Shown: positions 9,954 through 21,986 of the stretch, piece by piece | How positions within the stretch are numbered: position 1 is the stretch's first letter | Layout of the letters: every line of letters begins with the position of its first letter | Assembly: GCA_011947345.1 (NCBI GenBank) | Contig: JAAVTG010000772.1 | Span: forward strand, 1 to 55,863 | Origin: Phytophthora quininea | Taxonomy: Eukaryota > Oomycota > Peronosporomycetes > Peronosporales > Peronosporaceae | DNA length: 55,863 nt | Direction of reading: 5' to 3' | The notes under the pieces: generated by a model | Seen by the model: the letters and a program-made list of their open reading frames with translations, nothing else | Told to the model about the DNA's origin: nothing | The model's database searches: none | Translations under genes and position numbers: made by a program

Positions 9954-11374
9954 ATGGACGCCGACCACGAGCGCATCGAGCGAGCCCGCCTCAAGAACCT
10001 TGAGTACATCCGCCAGTGGGTCTCCTTGCCTTGCTAAAGCTGCACGTTTTCCAGTACCTAACGCTGTCAACGGCTGCAGATTGGACGAAAGCAAGGCTTC
10101 ACAAAGGCAGACGAGTTCTTGGCCTCTGTTGTGGGCTCTCCTACTGCGTCTGCGAAGCCTGGGAGACCGTCCAGTGGCGGCAAGTCCAAGGGAAATAGCA
10201 GCGTCTACATCACGGGCCTTACTACGTACATGGCGTGCAGACAACTCGGTACAGCCGCCTTAGTAGCTTAGAATATTTAAGTGTTTAGCAACTGATGGTG
10301 GTGCTTTGACTGTAGAGGGAGTTTGTGCCAAAATCGGCAAGGTCCGACGGATCAAATTCTACAAGGACGAGCGTGGAGGCCTCAAGGTTTCAGCCGGTTG
10401 ATTGCAATTGATAGAGAGCGATGTGTGACGATGTTTTGTTGCTGCAGGGCGATGCAGTGGTGACGTTCAGCTCGCGGATCACGATGACCAAGGCGATCGA
10501 CAGGGTAAAGCTGCGGGCTACTGCTCGATAGCCACCACTCCTTTGCAATTTGGATCTCGGCTTTCACAACAGACCTTCACCTCGCTCCTGTTGCTGATTC
10601 GTATCTCGTACCTTGCTACGCAGTTGAATCATTTTGAAGTCAAGCCGGGTGTGATCATCACGTACGTACTGTAGCAGCTCGGAGGATTACTTTATCTAAC
10701 GCTTCGTTTCATATTTACAGAGCGACGGAAGCTGTCTTCTCGAACAACAAAGCCAAGGAGGCGAATGCGGCAGCAGAAACAAACCAAGAAGAGAGTGAGG
10801 TACCTGTCGAGGAATCTAAAGTAGGCGGTGCTACAAGTGAAATGGCACCGCAAGATGCACAGCCACCAAGCGACGATGGTACAGCTAAACTGGACTTGCC
10901 GTCGCGCGCCATTGTGTTGAAGCACATTTGGGATCCACTTGAGCAACACGACAGCAGCGACGCCGCCTTTTCGAGGACTTGGAGGACGACATGCGCTCAG
11001 AGTGCTCGAAGCACGGCGCTGTAGAGCACGTTCAAATTGTGGCGGATGGATCGGTGATCGTACGCTTCACGGAGCTGAACGCAGCGATTGCCTGTCTCAA
11101 GGTGATGAATGGTCGATGGTTTGCTGGGCAGCAGATCGAGGCGCAGTTTGACCAGACAGCTCCAGAAGAGCCCAGTGACGCAGACACCAAGATGGAGGCC
11201 TTTTGGCCTCTCTTGGCGAGTAGTTTCAAGAGTAACAGGTGCGTGGAGATAGTGGTAACATATCTTCGTTGTTCCTTACTGACGGGACTGGAAAAACGCG
11301 TCGAACACGACGAAGCGGTTGGGCTGCGGGAAGAACTCTGTGAGCCCGGCGTGCTTGCGGAGGAAGGCGAATAA
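9954..11374 (+). CDS. Tat-SF1/Cus2-like RNA-binding splicing factor
   Basis: Six exons are inferred: 9954 to about 10015, 10080-10248, 10316-10386, 10448-10504, 10624-10661 and 10721-11374. Two RRM domains are seen. The first spans exons 2-5 with RNP2 SSVYITGL and the strand KVRRIKFYKDERGG. The second follows an acidic linker and contains LPSRAIVLKHIWDP, then VQIVADGSVIVRF. Two RRMs with this linker and a C-terminal acidic tail suggest the U2 snRNP-associated Tat-SF1/Cus2 family, a nuclear role in U2 assembly. A base is missing near 10965-10968 (TTTT run) between the two halves of RRM2. The first junction is uncertain: the good donor GTGGGT is out of phase with exon 2. The last codons overlap the convergent acetyltransferase gene, so the true stop may be earlier. 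Confidence 0.7.
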
Positions 11375-11924
11375 TTTGGGCGACGGTCGGTCGTAAGCCA
11401 AGCGGTCCGGAGTCGTGTTCTCATGCTGCAACAGACTCTGGAAAAGCTGCAGCCCCACGCCTTGACGTTGGCAGAGTTCGTCCACGTAAAAGTCCAATAC
11501 GCAGAGCGGGTCCATCTCGATGTACTCGCCTGCTCGACTCTAAATGGCCAGCAGCAAAATGTGACAGCAAATACATGCCACGTGAGACGAGCAAGCAGCT
11601 TTGCCATCTTGCCATTCATGTTGTTTACCATGTAGAACAAGTGTTTATAGCCCGTTTTCAAGAAGCCGACGACCCGGTCGTCGTCGATGGCCAGCAGCAG
11701 CTTTTGATGCTGCTCGACGGCTTGCGGGGCAGCCAGCAGCGCTGTCGAGGTGATCTCGTGGGAGAGACATTGGGCCTGCAGCAGTGTCAGACCTTACGAA
11801 AAAGAGGAGCGGGATGGGGCTGACGTACGTCGCCAGACTTGCTTCCCAACGTGTCAACCGCCTCGGCCAGAGCTCTGGACGCGGCCAACTCGACTCCTGG
11901 AGCGGCGAGCACTTGGACGCGCAT
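11276..11924 (-). CDS. Alpha-tubulin N-acetyltransferase (MEC-17/ATAT family)
   Basis: Three exons, 11924-11829, 11775-11629 and 11539-11276, join in phase 0 to 168 aa. The donor of intron 1 is a consensus GTACGT and intron 2 ends ATTTAG. Family hallmarks are HEITST in exon 2, VVGFLKTGYKHLFYM, the core strand DPLCVLDFYVDELCQRQGVG with the acetyl-CoA loop QRQGVG, DRPSPKLFAFLRKH and the C-terminal PQPNRFVVFDAFF. The enzyme acetylates luminal Lys40 of alpha-tubulin in stable microtubules such as flagellar axonemes, which fits a zoospore-forming organism. The protein is little more than the catalytic domain and lacks the long C-terminal tail of animal enzymes. No frame correction is needed. It shares about 80 bp of upstream DNA with the divergent CX9C gene. 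Confidence 0.9.
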
Positions 11925-11978
11925 TTTCGGTCCGTTTCGTCAACTAGTATGCTGGTTTTTGTACACTTTTGTAAGGCT

Positions 11979-11992
11979 GTCATTCCTCTTCC
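11979..11992 (+). promoter_or_regulatory. Initiator-like core promoter
   Basis: GTCATTCCTCTTCC matches the oomycete Inr core TCATTYY about 20 nt upstream of the ATG at 12006. The divergent acetyltransferase start is only 81 bp away. Confidence 0.4.
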
Positions 11993-12005
11993 AAGAATCA
12001 TCACC

Positions 12006-12285
12006 ATGGGCGCCGAGATGTCCAAGCAGCCAGACCCGTGCGCCGGCCAGATGGAGAGCTACATCAAGTGAGTAGCTGCCCCTCCTCCTTCACTGAGTCT
12101 CCTCCAATGAACCGATTCTTTGTCGCCGTTTCTAAACTGCTGGACCATGTGAAAACTAGGTGTGTGGAAGCTCGAACGGCTGAGAGCGGCGGACTGCGCG
12201 ACGGCGACGAGTGCGAGAAGGAAGGGAGGCCTATCGGGAGTGCAGAAGGAAGGTCAAAGAGCTCACGAACGCCGTCAAAAAGTGA
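12006..12285 (+). CDS. Twin-CX9C mitochondrial intermembrane-space protein
   Basis: Two exons, 12006-12067 and 12160-12285, are joined across a 92-nt intron that splits a Lys codon. The ATG has a strong context (CACCATGGG). The product is about 62 aa. The first pair of cysteines is CAGQMESYIKC. The second pair, with spacing of nine, appears after one missing base is allowed in the GGG run at 12224-12226; the frame then ends KVKELTNAVKK. Twin CX9C proteins are imported and oxidised by Mia40 in the intermembrane space and mostly assist respiratory-complex assembly. The subfamily (COX19, CMC, COA type) cannot be decided from this sequence. Without the correction the frame ends ten bases later with an unrelated tail. 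Confidence 0.72.
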
Positions 12286-12399
12286 CCGGGAACTTTGATC
12301 CTCCAAAATAAAACACACTGGTTGTCGTTTGGCGACTGCTCTACGGTTGTCTACTGTCCTAGCTATTGGGGTTTACACGTGGCTTGTTGACCTTATACA

Positions 12400-12953
12400 C
12401 TACGGCCATGCGACGCTCATGAGGTCGCGGCCAGAGAGTCTCTTGTGCAACTCCAGCCTTCCGTTGGTGGCTTTGGGCGGGTCAACACTCGGGTCGTCGC
12501 CGAAGCTCGAGGACGCCGTCTTGACACCGAACGCGGTCAAATTCTTATCGGCTTCTGTCTCTCCTTGCGCAACACCTTGGCCGTGCCTGCGGAGTTGCCG
12601 ACGCGGGAGGACGAGAGCGGCCCGTGCGACCGGGACGACAAGTGGTGGTGGTGAGACCGTTGGCGACGCTGCGACAGCACTTGGATGTCCTTGGGCAGGT
12701 AGGCGTCCGGGATGAGCTGGTCCGAGCTGGACAGGATGGAAGCAACCGAGCTGTCCGTCGTGGCCGAGAAGGACCGGCCGCGCTCCGTGGAGCGGTCGCA
12801 GTCCCGCTTAAAGTCTTTGCTCTGGCGCTGCAATAGACCAGAACGAGTCAGCCCACCACCACCCACCACCAATTGGTATTGTATTGCATGACGCACCAGT
12901 TGCGGGTCGTGGTCGTCGCTGCCGAGGCCGCAGACCGACAGAGTGCCGCCCAT
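12400..12953 (-). CDS. Hypothetical protein with predicted N-myristoylation signal
   Basis: Two exons, 12953-12897 and 12827-12400, are separated by a 69-nt intron (GTGCGT...TTGCAG). The N-terminus MGGTLSVCGLG fits an MGxxxS myristoylation signal with a nearby Cys that could be palmitoylated, suggesting membrane anchoring. The rest is polar and Ser/Arg/His-rich (RRQRSHHHHLSSRSHG) with no recognised domain. A missing base near 12566-12571 is needed to continue into a well-formed C-terminus (ADKNLTAFGVKT) ending at TAG 12400-12402. Without it the protein stops at 12537. Confidence 0.6.
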
Positions 12954-13101
12954 GATTTATCTGCGCGGTAAGTGTGTGTGAAAGCGCGAATTGGGATGTG
13001 AGCTCTTCGCAAACAGGCGGTGCAGATTAGCGACACTTTTTTGAAACGTTTCTAAAACTTTAGGCAGATGGCTGAACGCCATCCTAAAAGGTGACGCACC
13101 T

Positions 13102-15244
13102 TCATATCAATGATCCTGCTGGTGGTGCATTGCGTCGATCTTCTGCCGTGAGCGGGTATTCCAGCGCCCCGATGAACGTATCTCTAGATGGACTGCAATC
13201 TACAACGTTCCAAATCTCACCACCACGTCCTGCTTGCTTCGGGTCCATGAGTCGAGTGGAATACCCTGCTTGAAACGGAGCAGTGAACGAGTCAGCCGAG
13301 CCGTTGCTGATTTTCTCGAGGTCGGAGCAGTACACTGAACCTCCGGCGTAGATGCGAGAACTTGGCGACTGCCGCAGAAACCGGTCGACCCAGTTCCAGA
13401 AGAAGGAGACGGCGGTGGTGGGGATGTAGATGGTGGTCAACGTCGACGACAAGTTGCCGACATCGCGCGGTAGTTCGACGATGCTGGTAGCGCCAAAGCC
13501 GAGCTCAGAGATGCCTTCAATCTCGAAAACACTGGCAGGTATCTGAGTAAGCGGGTTGCCATTGAGAGATAGCGTATCTTGGGCCAAAGCCTGCAGAACG
13601 GTCGGCACGGTGGTGAATTCACAGCTCTCCAAGACGATCAGACTGCCAAAGGGCCACTTGGAGTCGAGGTCGTCTGGTAGTTCTCGTAGATTCGTGACCC
13701 GCCACTCGAAATCGTACAAGGTGATTGGGAAATCGTCCGACTGGAAACCGGCAGGCAACAAACCGTCGGTTAGATTCACTCGGACTAGAAGCAATGATAG
13801 CAAGGACGGATGGTTTGTGTTCGTCAAAGCTGCCGACTCGCGCCACTCTGTGATGGTGGTGTTGTACACTTTGATGCTGATGAGTCTGTGGAACTCTTTA
13901 AAGACGTCGGGGACGTGGAGCGAGACGCAGTGCTTGATCACCATCATCGTCACCGTGGATCCGTCGAACTCGCGCCAAGTGGTGTCGACTTGGTCGATTT
14001 GACCGGTAAGCCCCAGCTGGTAACAATCCAAAGTCAATAGGAAGCAGAATTGCTTCGACATAGCCCATGGTCGCACTTGTAGCGTGTACTGCTGAAGTGC
14101 TGGCTGCATTGACGCTTGGAGGTGTACGACCAGCAAAATAACCCCCACGCAATGAATAGCGAGTGAACTGCATGAACCATCGTCTTCCAGATTCGCTTGC
14201 GAGTCGTCTTTGGAGGATTTAACGTGGGTTTTAGCCGGGATAGCTGCTACGGGTTTAAAGACTTCAACTCCAATGTCATTAGCAGTAACCAGTGTCCGTG
14301 CTGGACAAGCAGCAACTTCTACATGTCTCCCCCAGATCGATACAATAATTCTTTCAAATTCGTCGTCGTCACGACCAAGCCCAGAGTGAACACCACACGA
14401 CCAGTTAGGTCTGCCTCGGACACTACCACGACTAGTTGGAACTCATTCAGAGCGCGAGCGATCCACTCGTCGTCGTACCATGGATCGACACCAAAATCGG
14501 TGATCTTTGGGTCGTATTGAAGCACATAGCGACCCACAACAATGAGCACTACCCCAATGGAAGACACCAGATCCAAGGCACAGTCACACACCAGACTCGC
14601 AAACCGTCTACGACCTTCGTTATTGCGGAAACAGAACAAGTAAATAATCGCCGAAGACCAGCAGTTGAGTACAAGCGCAGTGACGTAGAATCGGTTGAGC
14701 ACCCCCAGGCCTGGTTGGTCTGGAAACTCGTCTCGATGAGCTCACGGCAGGTCAGAATGGTGTGGAAATGTCTGCTGTTGACGCCGAGCACACCGTACCG
14801 ATCCGTGAGCTGTGCGGTCACTAAAGACGCACTACGGTGGATCAACGCGGCGGCTCGACCGACACTGCGGTCGTCTGCACTCCTCACACTGACGCGATTC
14901 GACGTCGGTCTGCGTCGTTTGTCCAAAGTGATACTGCAGTCGCTCCATGGGGTGAAGGCGAGCTTCCGCTGCCAAAAGGAGCTTCTCACCATCAAGACAA
15001 TGCAGAATCCGTGAACGGTCGACATCGCCGCGTGAACTGCTGCGACGAATCGGTCGTTGTCTGGCGCCATTCCAATGTGGTAGAACTGCAACGCCACACC
15101 GACTGGAGTGCCGCTCAATTGCCAGTAGACGACGGCAAAAGCAGCGTTGTAGCAGCACGTGGCCAAGTGCACGCCGAGGAAAGCGATCCACCATAGCACA
15201 AATACCCACCTGGACACCACCACTACGTCCTGGGAGACGCTCAT
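13102..15244 (-). CDS. Oomycete membrane protein with extracellular leucine-rich repeats
   Basis: The single-exon product is about 713 aa once two missing bases are allowed (G runs at 14702-14706 and 14329-14333, written as C on the plus strand). The N-terminal half has several hydrophobic segments (VSRWVFVLWWIAFLGVHLA; LCYFRNNEGRR-like loop; LVSSIGVVLIVVGRYV) and VVTTTNLKELL. A further membrane segment (CVGVILLVVHLQAS) precedes the repeat region, which has degenerate LRRs (LSLNGNPLTQIPASVFEIEG, ISELGFGATSIVELPRDVG) and a C-terminal capping part. This architecture is a multigene family in Phytophthora as far as I recall. No kinase domain follows, so a signalling role is unknown. It is transcribed divergently from the RING gene with 127 bp between starts. 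Confidence 0.75.
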
Positions 15245-15337
15245 CGACCACCATTGCGCTCGAAGTTATTCTGGACAAAGTTGAAGCCATTAACTCGCAT
15301 CTATTCTAATTTTACGTTCTTATTCTGCGAGCAAAAT

Positions 15338-15355
15338 CCATTCGCCATTTCCCGA
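15338..15355 (+). promoter_or_regulatory. Oomycete Inr+FPR core promoter
   Basis: TCCATTCGCCATTTCCCG closely resembles the combined oomycete initiator and flanking element (CATTYY-N-CAWTT). It lies 17-34 nt upstream of the ATG at 15372. Confidence 0.5.
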
Positions 15356-15371
15356 TAAATTCTTCATAAGA

Positions 15372-16231
15372 ATGACCGCTCGAGTCCGACGCTGGAGCGA
15401 CGTGGAGGCCCGCTGCCGGCCGCTGCACCGAGCCGCATACGCCGACAGTACCCCAGCCCGGCTCCCATCGCCCCCGCGTCGGCTGACGTGCCCGCTGCCA
15501 AGAGCGTGCCCCTGGCGGTGCTAGAGGACGCCCCCGAGTGCGTCATCTGCCTGGACGAGCTGGCCATGGGCCGCGCGCTGTTCACGGCCGAGTGTGGCCA
15601 CCGCTTCCACTTCAGCTGCCTGCTGGAGAACGTCAACCACGACGAGGCCAACTCGGACAAGTGTCCGATCTGCAGGAAGCCGCAGACGCAGTGGCCCGAG
15701 CAGACGGAGGGGCTCGTCAAGGCGCATCCCTATTGTAATATTTGCTTGTGTTATTGGGAATTTCTAACGGATTGCTAAGTTTTAGAACGATTCTATTTTT
15801 TTATCAGGCACGAATTGCGGGAAACGAGGCTCCGGAGGACAATTTTGCGACGGATGTGGACAGTCGTTGGCGCACACACCGACAGCTCAGGAACGAGCGA
15901 GAGCAGCGGCGGCCGCTGCAGCCGCCAGAAGTAACGTGGTGGTGGAGTGTCCGACCTGTCGGATCCGCTGCTTGGTCAGCACAACAGCCCGAGGGACTTT
16001 GCAGTGTCCAAACGGACACTTGTTCCAGCTGAGGATGCCCCCAGTATGGGCAACTCGTTGGGGATGCGGCAGAGCTTCACCGGAGGCAACTCCAACATGA
16101 ACTCGGGGCCGCGCCCCATCATGCGCCAATGTCCGACGTGCTACACGCGCGTGCAAATGCCGCCGGGCAGCCAGGCCGGCCAGTACATGTGTCCACACGG
16201 CCACACGTTTTATTTCTCTCCGTTCCAATAG
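15372..16231 (+). CDS. RING-H2 protein with additional zinc ribbons
   Basis: Exons run 15372-15734 and 15808-16231 around a 73-nt intron with a CTAAC branch site; the junction completes a Cys codon. The RING domain is CVICLDEL...AECGHRFHFSC...KCPICRK, with Cys3-His2-Cys3 spacing of an E3 ubiquitin ligase. Beyond the intron are CTNCGK...FCDGCG, then two similar ribbons, CPTCRIRCLV...QCPNGHLFQL and CPTCYTRVQM...MCPHGHTFYF. An Ala-rich linker lies between. The ATG at 15372 is one base out of frame with the RING, so a missing base before 15488 is likely. A second missing base near 16030-16034 joins the two ribbons. Role as ubiquitin ligase is inferred from the RING alone. Confidence 0.72.
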
Positions 16232-16301
16232 ATTGCTTGCATGTGCTTGTATTGTGAGTTTATGTGTGGTGCATGCAATGGAGTGTGAGGGGCTACAATG
16301 C

Positions 16302-19300
16302 CTAGCTGTTGTGCTTCTGAGCTTGAGAGATCAACATGTCGCCCGACAGGAACGCGTCGGCGCGCAGCAGCGTGTTCTGCGAGGACAAGTCTACGGGGTA
16401 CTTGTACATTTCAGCAGTGATTGGAGCCGAGTTGGCTGTGCGTTGGTCGACTTGCATGTACGTCCAGCATTCGGGGACGAGTGCGCTGGAGCTCAGCGTT
16501 GATGCCGTTGCCGTGTCATTCGACGTAGTTGCAGACGAAGTGCTGGTGGTGGCGAGCTCGAGCACGACGCAAGCTCCATGCGGAAGATTCTCCAAAGGTG
16601 TCTGCATGTGCCACGTAAAGCCCCAGAGCAGCGCGTTAGGCGCTGCTACTGGTTGCACCGACACTTGCTGTCGCATTTCCACGAGATTCCGCTGTCCGTC
16701 TATGACTGAGATGACGATGCGTGGACGGCGACTCTCAAGCGACACCGCGTCGTTCAATCTCGTGAGTTCCACGAAGATGGACACGTACGAGCTGTGCTGC
16801 ACTTTGCCCGGTTGTTTTAGTAGGAAGAGCAAGGGAGTTCCTCGTCGCTTGCGCTCAGTCGTCGAGTGAGCTTGTTGGGTCGCTTGAGGAATGCGCTACC
16901 TTTGGCCAAGAGAGCATTGGCTGTGCCATTAGCCGGTGGTGGTGCTGGAGCTACACCCACCGACGCACAAGCAGCTGAAGAAATGCTCGTGATGGCAGTT
17001 TTCGCCAGCTCAGCCTTCAACGAACGTACTAGGGTCAAATGCGCCTCCGAAAGACCTGACGCTAGGGCACCGCGGTCTAGCAGCAGTTTCGCTAACAACA
17101 AGTGCCCAGCTTGGAGTGCTAGCTGTAGAGGAGATTCTTCTCGCTTCGTCTGTGCGTTGAGGTCGGCGCCGTTTTCTATCAGCCACTGGGACGTTTTCAC
17201 GAGCTCCAACTCTGCATCTAGGAGAGGCTTGGTCTTGGAATTATTAGACGAGATCGGTGCAGCTTCGAGCTGTTGTATCTCGGTGTTGTTTTCGCTGTTG
17301 TTCCCGCGGCTATCACGGCGATCATCATCAATGGCAGCTAAAATCACGAGACTATTGCAACTCGCAACCAAGTGCAGTGGCGTCTCCTGTCGTAACGAGG
17401 AGGTGCGCAAGTCGCAAGCTTCCTGACGAGCTTTGAAGTCGACGAACTCCAGCTTGTTGCTTTGTGCGGAACGGTGCATGGCGAAGACTCTTGATTCGAT
17501 GCTGCTTGGGATGATGTTGCGCAAATGGGCCAGCCAACACTGGATGTCGAGAGCACTCGCAGCCGCAAAGTACAGCCGTCCTTCCTTGTTTCGACCGTGC
17601 AGCAACTGTGGGGAATGCAGCTCAAAAGTGAACGGAAGATCTACACTGGTCTTTAGAAGCGCTGTAGTCAGGTCGATTTGACGTGAACTTGGTGCTTCCA
17701 ATGTGGGTTTGCGGTTGTTGGCGTAGTAGTCGAGCTGAGGACAATCCTGTTTGTCTGCCGTGACGCTGAGCACTACATATCGCCGCATCCAGCGTGATGT
17801 TTCTCGTCGCTTACGAAGGAATCCGCTGTACACAACTGTTCGTTGTAATGATGTAGCCTCTTCTGGTTCCTGATTGCCGCCTTCTGTTGCTGGTTGTTGT
17901 TCAGCTTCTTCCGGGGTATCAAGGTGTTTGTTCTCGATCTGTTCAAGCGTCTGCTGTGCGTGAGCGCCTTCCATTGCTATCTGCAATGCTAAGAACTTAA
18001 CCATCGCATGCTGACCGTTGGAACACGCTTCATGGAATGCCGTAAACCCGCGACCATTTTTGAGACCAAGAAGCTCGTTACTAGGACGATTGTTGAGCAT
18101 GTACTTGATCACATAAAAGTCTCCGCATGCTGCAGCTTCATGAAACAGCGAGTTGTAACCAAACGCACGTGGCTGCACCGTGAAGAACACCTCTGGATGG
18201 TTTCGCAGTTTGGACATCCGACGGTCGGAGTCTTCCATGCGTGAGTGCTGTGTCCACGCTGTCGATGTCGGGGGATTTGGTCCTGCAATACGACTCGTAA
18301 ACACACTAGCAACCTCCTTTTCCCATTCCTTTCGACGATGGTGCGAGCGCCAAGTCTTTTGAATTCGCCTGGAAGCCGTCCGAGCTCGTTGGAACTGCCG
18401 ACGAAGCAACCAGCTTGAGACGCAATACTGCAGTCTGCAGGTGTTCCGCTTCAAGGCAACGAAATGGCACCTAGCGATCCACCCGACCATCGCATGCTGG
18501 AGGCAGGCCACAGCTGTCTTGCGGACGATAAACACTTGTCGAGCTGCGCGCTGACGTCGCAAGCTCTGCAAACACACCAGAGCGCAGCGCAGCGACACAA
18601 ATCGCCGTCGTGCCGACCATTTACGAACCAAAGCTTGTGACTTTACGATTCTAGCTTTGAGTAATTTGAAGCGTTTGTGCTGAAGAATCTGCCGGACGAA
18701 AGATGCCAACACAATTGCCGCCTTCTTCTCGCGCAGGAACCGACGGCGTTGCGTTCGAGATCGTTGCTTCGTTTGGATACGAATCGCTGCACGACGTTGA
18801 ACAAGAAAAGCACGGCGATGTGCGTGCATCCGTTGCCATGACTGGAGTTTCAGTGTGGCGCGCTCTCTCATTTTCCGCTCTCGCTCAGCAGCTGTACGCA
18901 ACATAAATCCTCGGATATGACGCTGAATTTCGGTCGCTGCTCGCGTGCATTTGACGAAACGCAGCAGCTTGCAACGCGTGACATACCGCCGCGAAACTCG
19001 CGTCAACACTAGAGCCGCGCTCTTTTTCTTCTGGTAGCGCGAATATTGCTGAAAGCCACGGAAACATGCTTGAATCTGAATGGCGCCACGACGTTGCTTC
19101 CGATATTTTCTACGCTGCACTCGCATCCGCCAAAGGGCTTGGCATTTTACAGTCGCTTGACGCAGACGGTGGTATTTCTTAAACGCGAGTCGAGAACGCA
19201 CGAGCTTGGACTGCATGATCACAATACTATCCTGTCGGAGTGTGGCTAAAGATCCTTCAAGGCGTTCGACCTGTCCGTACCGAAGGAATACTTCATTCTT

Positions 19301-21986
19301 ACCCATAGCAAAAATCTGCCGGGCTGGTGGCTTGGACGCCGTCTCATTGTCATCTTTCTCGACTTCTGGAGTGTCTTCTGCCGTCTCGCTTTCTTGTTCG
19401 AGCTCTTTATCTTTGAGCCACTCACGCGCGATGAACTCGCTCGCTTGCCGAACTTTGCGGCGTCGCCTCTCGTTGCTGCCACTTTGAACTTCTTGATCGC
19501 CAGCGGCCAAAAGAGCTCGTAGAAGACACTGTAAAGCTTGCGGATGGGGAACCCTTCCTGCCGAATTCGAACAACCTCAAGGACACCGCTGTATACAAGC
19601 TGATCGCGCACGAGCTCGCAGCTGAAGCCGCCTGCAAACTTCAGGTTGTTCGGCTTGATACACTTGATGTAGCTCGGAGTCGTGCTCCACAACACATCCA
19701 TGAGCTCAGTCAGCTGTGTACGGAATCGACTCGAGACTGTCGTGGTTCCGGTAAGCGACGCGCTCTGCGTGCGTTTATGATGCGCCCCGGTTGGTGTCGT
19801 TGGAGCACCTCGCTTTGTCGCGGCTCCGCCAAGAGATGCTACAGATGGGAGGCTGAACATGGCTTGAAGAAGAGGCTGCGAGCTGCGGCGCAACAAGTCC
19901 AGCAAGTCTTCGTGCAGATTGTCCGTGTTCTTGGCGATGAAATCGTGGATGTCGTAGGTGACTTCGCCAGCATAGTGGCGGATGATAAACTCGTCACACT
20001 CGAACCGCGGTTTGGCATAGTTTGGGTGTTTGTCCAAGTGGTTACCGTGGTAAATCGTGAGCAATTGCTTATCAGTGGTCTTGCGCTTGAGTAGCATTTG
20101 CTCCTCCAGCAGCGGTAGCAATCCAAGTGGCGGTTTTTGAATCAGGTCTAAGCAGCGCTGGTTATCTTGGAATTCTACCGGCGAGACGGTGATACCTTCA
20201 CGAGCATAGCGCTCCTGCTCCAGTACAAACACGTGCTTGTTGAATTGCTGCTGCAGCGTCTCGTTCGTGAAGTTGATGCAGAGCTGCTCCAAGCTGTTGC
20301 GCTTCATCACTTCAAAGCCAAAGATATCGAGAATCCCGATGAATGGCGCAGCGGACGGTGTTGCTGCTCCACCTTGGGCACGAGCCTTCGGCGTCTTCTT
20401 TCACCTCCCGATTCGGTTGGGATCAGAGATGTCTGCTGTTTGGCGCAGGCATTGATGCGTGCGATCACGTGGTGGAACAGCTCGCCATAAAGGTATTTGC
20501 AGAAGGCATCCATGGCATTCTTGGCTTGTTCGGGGCTGAGTTTGATCTCCAAGATACTCCCACGCCCGGTAATGGTAGTCTGGGTAACCATTTTATTAGC
20601 AAACTCGGCGGCATCGACTCCAAGCAACATGGCCACGTGTTCGAGATTCACTCCAGAGTCGCCTTCAGGGAACACAACGCGCGTTGGGTTTTCCTCTGTG
20701 CGGTCGTCATGGTTACTTTCATCATGGGCCATTGGGCTTTCGAACTGGACATTTCCAAGATGCAAAATGGCCGCCAGCAGTTCAAACATGGGGCGTTGGA
20801 AGCTTGTGCTGTCCATCCCTAGCTGTCCAAGACATCGTCGGAGCTGCTCGAACTCGGTCGCGTCGTCCACGCCGTCTACCTCTACACAATCTCCGCGGGT
20901 GAGGTAGGTGTAGTTCCACACGTCATCCCGTAGCAGCAGCGGTCGGTCAGGGTCTGCTGGATCCAACGGTTCATTCTTCAAGCTGTCGAGACCTGCAAGA
21001 AGCTGGTAGAAAATGTGGTAGTTCCGTTCATTGGTTTCGGGACGGACAAGTCGCGTCTTCTCCAGCAGAAAATGTCGGATTGAAACCCCAGCCATACGGC
21101 CTTCGGTGCTGTAGTGGATCTGGATATACTTGCCAAACCGACTCGAGTTGTCGTTGCGCGACGTCTTCGCGTTACCAAACGACTCCAGAATCAAATTCGA
21201 TAGCACTACGCACTCTTCAATCTGTTCGTGAACTCCCGCAGCAGCAGCCGACACGCTAGCCGCATGTTTGCTCGCAGTCGCGAGGTATTTCATGATGTAT
21301 TTGGACGCTTCGGTCTTGCCAGCTCCGCTCTCCCCGCTGACGACGATCGACTGCGGCGCTCCAGAGCCTGCCACGACGCCTTTCATGCCTGTATAAGCCT
21401 TCTCAGCAATGGAAAACAAGTGAGGCGGTGCGCTGCTGTCACTATTAGCTCCGTCTCCCGTTGCCGTCGCTGCTTCTTCTCTATTTTTCATAAACCCCAC
21501 CACGTCGTACAGTAACGGGATGGACTTGTAGGGATTAATACTGAGCAAGATGTCGGCCGTGAAGGTGTAGATCTCGTCTCTCTCGAACCTCTGTCTCAGT
21601 ACGTGGAGCAGAGGCGCCTCGTGCATGTTGTTCATGAGGGCCACGTCCGCGTGGTCCACAATGTGCGACGCGTCAAAGGTGAAGAGCTGCTGGGTCGGCA
21701 ATGTCTGCAGCTGCTCCTCTGCAGCGTCCGGCAAGTACACGTCGGCTGTCTTGCGGTCCTCTGCGATGGCTTGCACCTCCCCAACCCGCCACAGAACCTT
21801 GGCGTCGGCCACCCACACTTTGGCTCCAATGTGGAGGTATCTGGGGTCCAATTGGCCCAACGCTTTGGGCTTGGCGCCATGGCTAGAGTTGTTGCTGTGG
21901 CTCTGGCTGCTAGGAGAGTCCAGCACGTTCTTACCCAGAGACCGCGAGCTCGGCGGCCGCGTGGTCACCGACGGCCGCACGAACAT
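16302..21986 (-). CDS. Unconventional myosin with IQ array, ankyrin repeats, PH domain and possible C2-like tail
   Basis: The gene has one exon, about 1895 aa. The start ATG at 21986 has a strong GCCGCC context. There is an SH3-like N-terminal subdomain, then the motor with P-loop GESGAGKTEASKY (about residue 215), switch I NDNSSRFGKY and switch II DIFGFE, followed by HYAGEVTYD and SYIKCIKPN near actin-binding elements. The neck has about a dozen IQ-like helices (for example IQIQACFRGFQ, TEIQRHIRGFML). The tail holds ankyrin-like repeats (FTAFHEACSNGQHAMVKFLA), a PH domain (SGFLRKRR...WMRRYVVL...CWLAHLRNI), more ankyrin (TPLHLVASC, DLNAQTK) and a beta-rich, perhaps C2-like end (SSYVSIFVELTRL). 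A phosphoinositide-targeted, actin-based motor is inferred. Three missing bases are needed, near 20387, 19440-19500 and 16824-16828. Confidence 0.85.
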
